From Riptortus pedestris (Eukaryota > Arthropoda > Insecta > Hemiptera > Alydidae): 64,000 bases of DNA. Shown one piece after another: positions 10,796-21,187 of this stretch (position 1 is its first letter; each line of letters starts with the position of its first letter). The translations under genes were made by a program, and so were the position numbers. Where the stretch lies: the NCBI GenBank assembly GCA_019009955.1, contig CM032232.1, positions 143,598,001 through 143,662,000 on the forward strand. The letters run 5' to 3'. The notes below the pieces were generated by a model. The model saw nothing but the letters and a program-made list of their open reading frames with translations. It did not search any database and was not told the DNA's origin.

Positions 10796-11355
10796 GTCCG
10801 TCACGCAGGGGCTGCGTAAACTAAGCAGATTTCCCACGTGAAGTTTTACAATAGAGAAATCTGCGTAATAACAACTGAAGTAGTAAGAAACCTCTAAACC
10901 TATTCACGAGGGACTAATAGTTACAAATACAAATGCAAATATCTCGGTTAATATTCAAGATAGGGAATAAATGTATATGTCAATATTCATAGTAAATTTA
11001 ATTTTCAATAAGATTGATTCTGTACAGTTTTTCGATCCGACGTATAGTAACGGAGATATTTCGAATTTTCGAAAATTCTCCCCTCTAAACCCACCCTCCC
11101 ACTGGTCCGATTTCAGCCGTTAACGAACTTGATCTTTCTTTTTTACATAAAACGACCAATTTTCAAGTTTGGTAACGATCAAACAAAAATTGCGCCCGCT
11201 AGAGCGGTAACAGTCTAATATATATATATACAGTTTTGAACGGACCTCATTTTCGTCATCTACTAGGTAGGATCGATGGACATTTGAAGAAAAATTTCGA
11301 AAATTCCGTCATGAGTACAACCTCAATAGCTGATTTCCCTTAAGGGAAATCTGCT
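10796..11355 (-). mobile_element. HINE copy, full-length short form, cargo type B
   Basis: A textbook copy with AAAAA before GTCCGTCACGCAGGGGCTGC and CTGATTTCCCTTAAGGGAAA then TCTGCT|AAAA at the other end. The cargo includes AAACCTCTAAACCTATTCACG. The central palindrome ACCGCTCTAGCGGT (reversed) is followed by only a short (TA)n. Confidence 0.85.
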
Positions 11356-11435
11356 AAAACTAAGACCAAGGTCTTGCCAAGAATATACACTATTGAAGTT
11401 AAAAAAAAATTGCCAAGGCATCACAATAAAAAAAA

Positions 11436-11993
11436 TTCCGTCACGCAGGGGTTACGTTAACAAAAATTTCCCAAGTGCTGGTATGTAACACTTGTAATGT
11501 CATATCTCCACGTATTCTTTATTTATAAATACCAAATATTGTTTTCAAGAGACTTTTATTATACGAGATAAATGCAAATATGTTCTGTTGAACCCCCCAA
11601 CGTCTAAAGTTTTTGGATGATTAAAATTTTTGTGATTGAGTAAAACATTATTCTGATTCATTATACTTTACAGTACTAGATATAGTAAATAGTTTTCAAT
11701 AAAATTAATATGTTGTATTCAGATATATTTCAGTAATTGTTTTTCTTTCCGTTGAAGAATATTTCTATCTGTTCAGCCCTGAGAGGTTGGCAGACATGTT
11801 TTTTGTTTTTTTTTAATTCACGCTTCTGTTAGGAGGTTATTAAAATTGACTGTAAGATTTTTCATTTCCGTTTGCATTTATTCAATTCATATTCACAGTG
11901 TTGTTAAGTGTTAAATAAAATTATGTTGATTTATGTATTTTTGAACTTCACGTGGGAGATCTACTTAGTTTACGCTGTCTCTGCGTGACGTAC
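11436..11993. mobile_element. HINE composite with 3' ends facing outward on both sides
   Basis: The left edge is a reverse-orientation 3' end (TTCCGTCACGCAGGGG, then TTTCCCAAGTGCTGGTATG). The right edge is a forward-orientation 3' end (CACGTGGGAGATCTACTTAG ... GCGTGACGTAC). Between them lies the long-form middle module in forward order (ATACGAGATAAATGCAAATA, the TTCAGTAATTGTTTTTCTTTCC block, the CGTTTGCATTTATTCA block). This is either two abutting partial copies or a recombinant. Confidence 0.6.
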
Positions 11994-12182
11994 TTTTTAA
12001 ATATAACATCTTTATATTATATAATAGGTTCGTCCTGATTTACATAATTGGTAAAAAAATATTTCTGCACGTATTTTTAAAATCAGTTGAACATTTTCCT
12101 ATACTAAACTAGTTCAATTGATTATAATCATAGCGAAAAGCTAAAATGTTTTTAGCCAATAAAGTAAAAAAAAACGAATCTA
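11994..12182. other. Nothing recognised
   Basis: AT-rich interval between a HINE and the mariner element. The TA at 12181-12182 is the mariner target dinucleotide. Confidence 0.4.
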
Positions 12183-13148
12183 TTGGGTTGTAACATATGA
12201 AATGACCGTTTGTAGAATCAGGAAAAAAATGAAAAATTGAGATCGAATCTGAAATATTATTCATTCAAAGTATTTACCATCATTTTCAATACACTTCTGC
12301 CAACGACTTACCAAGTTTTCTATCCCACTTTTGAAAAAGTTTGTGTCACGTGTTGAAAGAAATTAAGAAAATGCATTTTTAATGTCTAAATCATCTGTAA
12401 AAAATTTTCCTCGCAAAAAGTTGTCCAAACTCCGAAAAAAGTGGTAGTCTGTAGGAGATAGATCAGGGGAATATGGGGGGTGTGGTAGGACTTCATAGCC
12501 CAACTCCTTTAATTTGTTCACTGTCTGTATTGAAAGATGTGGTCGGGCGTTGTCATGAAGCAGAAACACAAGTCTCTTGGCGTTTTAACTGCTGACGTTC
12601 GTTGAGCTCGTACGGGACCCAGGAATCGAGCTTTTTCACCTTTCCAATCGTTTTTAAATGCCTGGAGACCGTCATATGACTTGTGCCTAGCTCTGACGCA
12701 AGTTCTCTGACTGTTTTATGAGGGTCTTCTTCAACAGATTTTTTAAGATCTTCGTCCTCCACTGATGAGTGAGGTCGTCCACGGGCTGATTTTCTAAAGT
12801 CGTATCTCCTGAAGAAAATTTTGAAAACCAACGACGAATAGTTCTTTCATTAGCACTTCCTTCGCCAAACGCATGATTAATATTCCTTGCTGACTGGGCC
12901 GCGGAATGACCAAGTTTATACTCGTAAAAGAAAATTATTCGGAAATCGCGTGTTTCCATGTTCCGATTGATTTTAAACTAAAATATGTAAGCCTACTTGG
13001 GACAAAAACAAACATAGCTTGCGACTAGAGGATTAACAAATGTTTATTATAGATGGTAAATATTTTGCTTGGAATCAACACACAACGTTTTAATCCTTTA
13101 TAAAGATTAGGGTTTAAAAAATCGGACACTTCATGTGTTACAACCCAA
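12183..13148 (-). mobile_element. mariner element with intact ends and internal deletion
   Basis: The terminal inverted repeats match over about 26 bp: TTGGGTTGTAACATATGAAA on the left, and the reverse complement of the right end TTGGGTTGTAACACATGAAG. Each is followed by TG(A/T)CCG. TA dinucleotides flank at 12181-12182 and 13149-13150, as expected for a Tc1/mariner target duplication. The length is 966 bp against roughly 1.3 kb for a complete mariner. The missing part lies in the transposase. Confidence 0.9.
12261..12959 (-). pseudogene. mariner transposase, central catalytic part missing
   Basis: The N-terminal HTH region starts at the Met at 12959 (METRDFRIIFFYEYKLGHSA ... RTIRRWFSKFSSGD). 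After a frameshift near 12780 comes a second HTH-like part (GRPHSSVEDEDLKKSV ... LGTSHMTVSRHLK) and YELNERQQLKRQ. At about 12569-12590 it jumps to FLLHDNARPHLS (second catalytic Asp) and HPPYSPDLSPTDYHFF (third Asp of the DD34D triad). One in-frame stop lies near 12360. The end is YFE then a stop at 12261. The segment with the first catalytic Asp, very roughly 110 residues, is absent, so it cannot be active. Confidence 0.85.
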
Positions 13149-13150
13149 TA

Positions 13151-14040
13151 TTAAAGAATATATTAGGATATATTGTTATATAAAGAAATTATTTTTCAAA
13201 AATGTGTGTGTGTGAATATACAAGCAACTATGCACGAATGATGTTATTAAATCTAGGGCCTTGAAAATAATCACAGTTAAGTTCAGAAGTAGCTTTCTAA
13301 TCTAAACAGAAGTTCGCTTAAGATCCCCGTGGTTAATGCGTCAAGTGCATTCTATTCCAAAGTGCATAGCAAGACTGCAGAAGGGAACTAAGGGTGGAAG
13401 GGCCGTCGCTAACTTCCTAAGAACACCGACACAAGTTACACTAACTTCTCGAATTGATGCACTTCGTGCTTGGCGAATTCTCTTCCACTTAAATTGGGAA
13501 TACAAACTAGACATTCAATTTCTCCTTTGATGAATATGCAATTACTGTTGCGACTAAGTCTCGAGGCCTACTTTAGATAATTCTGCGGTGTTTGAGTAAG
13601 AGCTTGACACATCCACACTTCTATATGGAATGAAAAATGGTTTAGAATATTACCTTGTTAATTGTGAAAATGATGGAGACGAGGAAAGAGCATTTATATA
13701 AAGGAATCCCAGTTTATAAACATTTCTAAATTATTTTAATCAAGAAAGAGTTTAATTTTAGGAGATATTTTAATTATTTTTAGCAAATGTAACATACGGA
13801 AAAAAAATTGTAAAGGTCAACCACATGGAGTTGTAAAGCAAATATTCATAAATCCTGCCAACTGACCAAAATGAGGTTTCTTTACCAGCGGCTAAAAAGG
13901 AAGGAGTGGGGGTTTAGAGAAATTAAAGAGCAATTTTTTATCTCAAAGAAGCACATTTCATAGTGTTTATCATGTTAAATATTACAACTATATTTCATTT
14001 AGTTATATGACTTTTCTTTTCTTATATTTTGACATTTATC
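13151..14040. other. Nothing recognised
   Basis: AT-rich DNA. The 64-codon open frame at 13336-13530 has no domain I recognise. Confidence 0.35.
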
Positions 14041-15395
14041 ACCTGATACCTGGCATGCATGTTACTTTACGAACTGCATGTATCAGCTGACATCTGCCCA
14101 CCACGTTACTTTTCTTTAGTACCTGCACCAACTGACATGTGCCTGCCATGTTATTTTTGCTTACTAAATGCACCAACTGACATGTGCCTGCCATGTTACT
14201 TTTGCTTACTAAATGCATAAGCTGACATGTGCCCGCCATACTATTTTTCTTTAGTACCTGCACCAACTGACATGTGCCTGCCATGTTATTTTTGCTTACT
14301 AAATGCATAAGCTGACATCTGCCCAACATACTATTTTTCTTTAGTACCTGCACCAACTGACATGTGCCTGCCATGTTATTTTTGCTTACTAAATGCATAA
14401 GCTGACATGTGCCCGCCATACTATTTTTCTTTAGTACCTGCACCAACTGACATGTGCCTGCCATGTTATTTTTGCTTACTAAATGCATAAGCTGACATGT
14501 GCCCGCCATACTATTTTTCTTTAGTACCTGCACCAACTGACATGTGCCTGCCATGTTACTTTTGCTTACTAAATGCATAAGCTGACATGTGCCCGCCATA
14601 CTATTTTTCTTTAGTACCTGCACCAACTGACATGTACCAGCCATGCTATTTTTGCTTACTAAATGCATAAGCTGGCATGTGCCCGCGATACTATTTTTCT
14701 TTAGTACCTGTACCAACTGACATGTACCAGCCATGTTACTTTTGCTTACTAAATACATAGGCTGACATGTGCCCGCCATACTATTTTTCTTTAGTACCTG
14801 CACCAACTGACATGTACCAGCCATGTTATTTTTGCTTACTAAATGCATAAGCTGACATGTGCCCGCCATACTATTTTTCTTTAGTACCTGCACCAACTGA
14901 CATGTGCCTGCCATGTTACTTTTCTTTAGTACCTGCACCAGCTAACATGTACCCGCCATACTATTTTTCTTTAGTACCTGCACCAACTGACATGTACCAG
15001 CCATGTTACTTTTCTTTAGTACCTGCACCAGCTAACATGTACCCGCCATGCTATTTTTCTTTAGTACCTGCACCAATTGACATGTACCCGCCATGTTACT
15101 TTTCTTTAGTACCTGCACCAGCTCACATGTACCCGCCATGCTATTTTTCTTTAGTATCTGCACCAATTGACATTTACCCGCCATATTACTTTTCATTAGT
15201 ACCTGCACCAGCTAACATGTACCCGCCATGCTATTTTTCTTTAGTATCTGCACCAATTGACATGTACCCGCCATGTTACTTTTCATTAGTACCTGCACCA
15301 GCTGACAAATACCCGCCAAATTATTTTTACTGAATAACCGTATCAGCAGACATGTGCCCGCCATGTTATTTTTGCCTCACTAAATGCCCCAGCTG
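14041..15395. repeat. 45-bp minisatellite, about 30 units, dimeric (90 bp) in part
   Basis: The 45-bp unit contains GCTGACATGTGCCCGCCATA and TTTCTTTAGTACCTGCACCA. From about 14160 to 14880 two unit types alternate (TTTCTTTAGTACCTG and TTTGCTTACTAAATG), giving a 90-bp higher-order repeat. After 14880 a different pairing takes over (...GCTAACATGTACCCG...). Because 45 is divisible by three, frames stay open by periodicity: 299 codons on the minus strand (14039-14938) and 158 on the plus strand (14857-15333). I see no evidence that either is translated. Confidence 0.9.
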
Positions 15396-15404
15396 TTATG
15401 AAGC

Positions 15405-15524
15405 TCATTATTTGAATTATAAATACGAAATATTGTTCTTATTGAATTTTATTTATTGAGTAATTGCAAAAAAGTGGCACATATGGAACATCTGCTTAGT
15501 TACGCCGCCCCTGCGTGACGGGCT
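15405..15524 (+). mobile_element. HINE fragment (3' end)
   Basis: The AAATACGAAATATTGTTCTT block is followed by ACATCTGCTTAGTTACGCCG and CCTGCGTGACGGGC. It is the 3' end in forward orientation, directly after the minisatellite. Confidence 0.65.
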
Positions 15525-16309
15525 TTATTTTTACTTAATACCAACCTCAACTGACATGTGCTTCTCTCAACTGAATATCATATTTCATTAGCCAGGTGAA
15601 GCGTTTTAATTTTATCTGACCGTTTAGCCTAACATGTGGCATTTGCTTGAGACATGTTGGAAAATAATGGAATTATAATCATTTCTCTATATTTGGTGGC
15701 ATTATGGCTTTTAATAAATGAAGTAAGTATTGATTTTCTTTATTGAAACTAAACTTCTTATTTTAACATTTAACCGGAAAAGAAGGTTAAGACTATTAGT
15801 GGATAGAAAAGGTTCATTTTGAATTATAGGATAAATAAACAGTTCAAAACATCTCCGTTATTATGAGTCACGTCGAAAAATGATTTATACCCGATCTTGA
15901 TTGGAATATAATTTTGTGTTCTTTTTTTCTACAAAATATTGGCAGTTAATAATTTTGAGTCATATTTTAACACCCAACTTCTACTGACACAATTTTCACT
16001 TAGAGCCTCTCAGCTTTATTGTAGTTTGCTTGTTGTCTCTTCGCAAACCATAATCCCTTATCAGACATGTTATATTTTATATACGATGAAGTATCATGGA
16101 TAAAGATTTAAGGACAAGAATTTGGGGGAAAAACCAAGAAAAAACGATAATTACACAGGACAATGAAGGGCTTTTTGAAAACTCTTTTACTGGATTAAGG
16201 ACAGGATAGTTTTACAGTAAATATTTAATAACGAATTTATTTTATAAATGAAGATATTATTTTGGCAGCTTATGTTCCCGGGTACCAGAATATTTTCTCT
16301 CGTACAGAC
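15525..16309. other. No gene; faint HINE trace at 15845-15930
   Basis: ATCTCCGTTATTATGAGTCA followed by CGAAAAATGATTTATACC resembles the family body. The rest is unclassified AT-rich DNA. Confidence 0.35.
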
Positions 16310-16556
16310 CAAATTTTATTGTTATTTATTAACGTTTACTTATTACTACTAAGGCCAATTGGATTATCTAAAGGTTACTACCCTTTTTAGTCAGATTTGG
16401 ACTGAGAGACCTTATTTTTTAGGTTTACTTCTAAATAAACTCCTATTTCCCATGAGGGAATCGAACCCATGGCTATATGTTTACCAAGTTTATAAAGACC
16501 TCAGCTCACATGGCGACTTTGAGCCACAGAGTAAACTAAATTATTCATATTGTATT
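16310..16556 (-). mobile_element. tRNA-derived SINE
   Basis: Read on the minus strand it has a tRNA-like head with B-box-like GGGTTCGATTCCCTCATGGG, a middle part, then GGGTAGTAACCTTTAGATAA and TTGGCCTTAGTAGTAATAAG, ending in an A/T-rich tail. The order matches the copy at 19925-20155. Confidence 0.7.
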
Positions 16557-17020
16557 TAGTGTTTGCGATATAGTTGTATTTTACTCATATTTTGACGAGA
16601 TAGCCCTAGCTAATAAAACTCAGCTAAGCCTGACCACACATTTCGGTGGTTAATTGATTGCTTGCGTAGTTGTGAAACACAAACAACATTCACAAACACG
16701 GGAAAGTTTCAAGCACAGCTCTCTTGCGGTTCCTTTCTAAATTAAATGTTTGCACGGAACAGAATGTGTTTTAATTTTGAATTAATAAACCCACGCATCA
16801 AAGCGCGGAGAAACTTTTTTAATCACACGAATTGAACTAGCAGAAATAACTCCCGGTGGGAAAGAAGAGAGAGAGAGATATGTCAGCCACGGACTGAGGT
16901 GGTTCACCACTATTAGAATGTTCCAGACATGACAGAAATAGAACGTAGAGAATTAACGTTCTGTACTCTGTGCCTCCATTAGTGGCAAACATGTGTAAAT
17001 AAGACTAGATTTTTTTTTAT
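16557..17020. other. Nothing recognised
   Basis: Unclassified. A short GA run lies at about 16866-16878. Confidence 0.35.
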
Positions 17021-17230
17021 TTATTTATTTTGGAGCGTTCGCAGCGAGGCGATATTGCTCATCAAAAAAAAAGAAAAAAAGAAAAACAAAAATAACAATG
17101 TATATAAACAAAATGGAAAACTGAAAATTGTTACAAGAAAAATATTAAACAACAAAACTAAGAACGCAAACCAACAACAGAAATTTACTAAATAACTAAA
17201 CAAGACTAGAAATTCAAGTTGGGCTATATT
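17021..17230. repeat. Dispersed repeat R4 (GCGAGGCGATATTGCTCA end)
   Basis: TTTATTTATTTATTTTGGAG followed by CGTTCGCAGCGAGGCGATATT and an A-rich body. The same arrangement recurs at 42062-42545 (CTCCGCAACTAGGCGATGTC) and at about 63635-63714 (CAATCGCTAAGAGGAGATAT). Probably a SINE or LINE end; class unknown. Confidence 0.5.
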
Positions 17231-17302
17231 AGTGACATAGAACTTTAATTTCAATAAGCATGAATATGCTTGGGAGTTTACCGAAATATGGAAACATAAA
17301 AA

Positions 17303-18520
17303 GTAGTACATGCAGGGACTGCGTAAACTAAGCAGACTTCCCACAAGCTGTTATAACAGACTTGCGATATCATCTCATATTCTCTATTTCTACGTAAAAT
17401 GGCAGACATATTTTGAATTTTTATAATCCACCTTTCTAAACCCTCTCTATTCCAGGTCCGATTTCAACAATTAAAAAAGTCCGTCGCGCAGGGGCTGCGT
17501 AAACTAAGCAGATTTCCCTCGTGATAAATATACATATTGGTAACACAATATACATACTGGTAACATAACAACACCGTGAATAAATACAAACGAAAATTAG
17601 AAATGTTTCATCCAATTTCAATAAACTGCCGTCAGGAAGCGTTAGGTTAGAAATATTAACAAACTGGTCGGCCCGCCTCACACCGGAAAGAAAAACAATT
17701 ACTGAAATATATCAGAATATAACACATTAATTTTATTGAGAACTATTTACTATATCTAGTACTGTAATTAATAATGAGTCAGAATAATTGTTATCTCAAT
17801 CAATAAAATTGTAATAGTCCAAAACTTTAAGATGAGGGGGGGGGGAGTCACCAGGACATATTTGCATGTATCTCGTATAATAAAGGTCTCTTGAATACAA
17901 TTTTTAGTATTTAAACTTCCAATAATGTGATTTATTATGTAGCAGAGTATTGTTTACGTAACATGAGTAGAAGTGGCGGTTTGCTGAAAACTGAAAAATG
18001 CAAATATCTCGGTTAATATTCAAGATAGAGAATAAACGTATATAACAATATTTATAGTAACTGTAATTTGCAATAAGATTGGTTATATACAATTTTTCGA
18101 TCCGACGTATAGTAACGGATATATTTCGAATTTTCGAAAATCCTTCCCTTTAAACCCCCCCCCCTCCCACTGGTCTGATTTCAGCCGTTAACGAACTTGA
18201 TCTTTCTTTTTACATAAAACGACTAAATATCGAGTATGGTAACGATCAAACAAAAATTACGACCGCTAGAGCGGTAACAGAACAAATATATATATATATT
18301 TATATATATATATATTTATTATATATATATTATATATATAGATATATATATATATATACAGTTTTGAACGGACCTCATTTTCGGCATCTAGTAGGTAGGA
18401 TAGAAAATTCCGTCATGAGTACAACCTCAATAGCTGATTTCTCTTAAGGGAAATCTGCTAAAAAAAATAGTTAGATATTTAATGTTGAAGGAAACAGTTA
18501 AATATCGAGTATGGAGTAGA
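17303..18520 (-). mobile_element. HINE subfamily-B copy split by a nested HINE
   Basis: A reverse 3' end of a variant type (GCAGGGACTGCGTAAACTAA, CAGACTTCCCACAAGC, then GATATCATCTCATATTCTC) runs to GGTCCGATTTCAACAATTAA at 17473. After the nested copy, sequence resembling the next family block (AACAGTTAAATATCGAGTAT) continues at 18503. The same subfamily recurs at 61417. Confidence 0.6.
17479..18459 (-). mobile_element. HINE copy, full-length long form (about 980 bp)
   Basis: The 3' end GTCCGTCGCGCAGGGGCTGC at 17479 has six A before it. The 5' end is CTGATTTCTCTTAAGGGAAA then TCTGCT|AAAAAAA. It carries the long middle module absent from short forms: AACACCGTGAATAAATACAA, GGAAAGAAAAACAATTACTG, AGTACTGTAATTAATAATGA and CTCGTATAATAAAGGTCTC. 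The central palindrome and a (TA)n tract at 18288-18358 are present. Confidence 0.85.
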
Positions 18521-18574
18521 AAACCCTAAATCCTAAATGATGACTCCATCTTAAGTACCTCATCTAATAAATAC

Positions 18575-19005
18575 CTTTTGAAAACTATATTTGGTATTTA
18601 AGCTTCAAATAAAACGGTACATTATAAAACAGAGTATAATTTATATGACAGAGGAGGAGAGGGGGTTTACTGAAGGCTGAAATCTAAAAATTTCAAATTT
18701 CTCGGTTAATTCTGAAGATAGAGAATAAATGTACATTAAAACTTTTAATGTAGATAGATGAAAAAAAAAATGGCTACGCTTCCACTGCCAGACCATCAAC
18801 TCACAACAGTCAATTTAATTTACAATAAGACTGATTTTACACAGTTTTTCAATCAAATCACATTTGAGGGAATTTTTCCAAAATCGATAAATAAAAATAA
18901 CTCAGCGCATATTCTTGTTAGCGAAAAATGTGTAAAAACATAATAAATAAATAATAGTAGGATACACATGATGAATTCTCCTCAAGGGATATTGATTGCT
19001 AAAAA
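18575..19005 (-). mobile_element. HINE copy, decayed
   Basis: The blocks TATTTGGTATTTAAGCTTC, GGTTTACTGAAGGCTGAAAT, TTCTCGGTTAATTCTGAAGA, TAGAGAATAAATGTACATTA and CAATAAGACTGATTTTACAC run in reverse order. A decayed 5' terminus (TTCTCCTCAAGGGATATTGA then TTGCTAAAAA) ends near 19004. The part between body and terminus is shortened. Confidence 0.6.
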
Positions 19006-19038
19006 TTCTGGCGGTAGATTTTAAACAGACTAATATAT

Positions 19039-19251
19039 ACTGCTCAAAAATGAATAGGGGCATTGGCTGTTTTGTGGTATGTATGGGGCTTAGCATTTTT
19101 GTTTGTTTTTTTAAATTAAAAATATCATAAATATTTATTAGAAATTATTGTTTTTTCTCCCATAAAAAAGTAATTTAATTAAGGGCGATTTAATTAAAAT
19201 TAATAGGATAAGAAAAAATAACCAATATCCCTATTCATTTTTGAGCAGGGT
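19039..19251. mobile_element. Short MITE with Tc1-like ends
   Basis: The left end CTGCTCAAAAATGAATAGGG (from about 19040) is the exact reverse complement of the right end CCCTATTCATTTTTGAGCAG (to about 19248). The match continues loosely inward (CATTGG / CCAATA). It is about 210 bp long with no coding. The outer flank is TATATA on the left, but no matching TA is clear on the right. The Tc1 assignment comes from the general look of the ends. Confidence 0.65.
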
Positions 19252-19924
19252 GTTTGGAAAGTGGTTAGACGAACTACTACAGCTGTTTTTACTCTTCAAA
19301 AGGAATTAAATTGTCCATAAGATGTAAGTATGTTCCTAATCCTAATAGAATTCGAGAAAAATCGATTTTTGTGATTTTTAAATGTACCTATGTATTCTTA
19401 CATAAATTCACCTGCAGCAGATAAATTAGTGCTATTGGATATTTCTGGCTATGTCATTTTGGTGGGCATCAAATTCTCTTTAATAATCGTCTATTTGTTG
19501 TTTCAGTTTTAGAAATAGTATTATAGAATTTTTAAAATGTATTATTTAAACCAAGTCATGCAGAATTATTGCACAACTATCACTCGTATAGCTAGACGCG
19601 AACGTTGTGGGGTATCAAACTCTTTAATTCTGGTATATATAATAGTTTATTTTATCTCTAATATGTTTGCGTTATTGAAATAACTATGTACTATCATAAC
19701 TATTAAACTTAACTTGGTAATATCATTACGACAAAATACATCATGCGTTTAAACTCCATAAGATCAATTGATCAATGAGTTATTCAGACTGAAGGGAGGG
19801 TTACGATATCTTCCCTTCTCCTCGCTTTTTGAATATAAATTGTTAAAACATTCGCAGCGTTTAATGTTTTGAATAAATTATTTATGTGAAAGAATGTTTA
19901 TAACCCTCCAGCGGGAGTGGAAGT
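19252..19924. other. Nothing recognised
   Basis: AT-rich DNA with no features that I can support. Confidence 0.35.
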
Positions 19925-20155
19925 TGCATTATTATTATTTATTTTTAACGCCCTCTTTATGCAACTATGGCTAATTGGGACGGGTTATCTATTGGTTACA
20001 ACTCTTTTTTAGCTAGGGTGGGACTAAGGATTTTATTTAATGAGTTCGTCACTAAATAAATTCAAGCGGGAATCGAACTCGCCACTCTAGGTTTACCATG
20101 TGAGATTAAAGCCAACACTTTAACTCACATGGTTAACCCGATCCCCCATGGAAGT
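19925..20155 (-). mobile_element. tRNA-derived SINE, near complete
   Basis: On the minus strand: an A-box-like start (TTAACCATGTGAGTTAAAGT), B box GAGTTCGATTCCC, the TAGTGACGAACTCATTAAAT and TCCTTAGTCCCACCCTAGC middle, GTAACCAATAGATAACCCGT, AATTAGCCATAGTTGC and a (TAA)n tail. The most complete copy in the window. The tRNA-like part (about 20065-20150) is a Pol III promoter relic, not a functional tRNA gene. Confidence 0.78.
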
Positions 20156-21102
20156 TGTAGGGAGGATAAAACAGTTAATTTTCTTAACGTATTTCCTGTG
20201 AAATCTTGGTATTATTAGAATTAACATGTATTCGTATTTACTATAACGTATATAATGTTGCGTTCATTGGTTTAGACAGGAAATATGTACATTATAGATG
20301 ATATTAAATACAATATATGTTATCCATGAGTTTGATTTGAATTATTCACGGTGTGTCAAACAGTGGGGAGGGATTGATTAGGAACTAATTTTTAATTACT
20401 CTTCTAAACTAAAATTTCTGAACGTCCCCTAGAGTTGCCTAGCCATAATTGAAAAACGATACGCCCAGACGGGAAGTATGTATAAGCATTGAAGCCTTGC
20501 AATAAAAATACCATCATTATTCAGTCAATGAGTACGTACAGTATGCCCAGTACGTTAGGTAGTAGGTTTATAAAATTGAAAAGTTATTTTTGTTTGGAGG
20601 TTTAGATCTTATTTATCATGTGGCCTACGCTGATGGGCTATTGTCAAAAGTGGAGTTCGTTGAAAATGGTTTTAGTGAAACCTTTAATGTTTCCCGTTGA
20701 GAAGGCTGGAGTATATATGTGGTAAATGGAAGGATGTGGGCAATACAGGACGTGGCCATTCCAGCCCAAGTTACGACAGTAAAAGAACTCAATCAAGACG
20801 TGCCGTGAATTGTGGGCGGTGTAGATCAAAGCCTGGAACGGCTTAGTTCCGGAGCGAGAAATGGCTTCCAGGCCTGCCTCATGTTCGGGGCCATACTAAA
20901 CAGCTGGAGGAGAATAAGCAGATGGCTGACCTACGCTCAGCCTTGCTAGAACTACACTAGCCGAATTAGTCCTGCCCTCTAACCTCAATTACACCCTCTG
21001 CCATAAATACCCTACGCACTTCCTCTCTACCCTACTTTCATCTACTCTCACTACCTCGTATACCTTTCAATTAGCATGAGTAACCTGACTTTTACTTCTA
21101 TA

Positions 21103-21107
<5 letters not shown>
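20156..21107. other. No gene recognised
   Basis: AT-rich until about 20640, then more balanced composition up to the simple-sequence block. No frame with a recognisable domain. Confidence 0.35.
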
Positions 21108-21146
<39 letters not shown>

Positions 21147-21187
21147 TTCTCTCTCTTCTCTCCCATTCTTCTCATCCCATCTCTCTC
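21108..21187 (+). repeat. (TC)n tract
   Basis: Nearly pure TC run with short TTC/CCC interruptions. It leads directly into the poly-C array. Confidence 0.9.

Noticed and set aside
14039..14938. 299-codon repetitive protein gene
   Set aside because: Open only because the 45-bp unit is a multiple of three. The opposite strand is equally open and no coding signature exists. Kept only as a finding to check.
20060..20150. Functional tRNA gene
   Set aside because: A and B boxes are present, but the stems do not pair well and the same SINE body and tail follow as in other copies.
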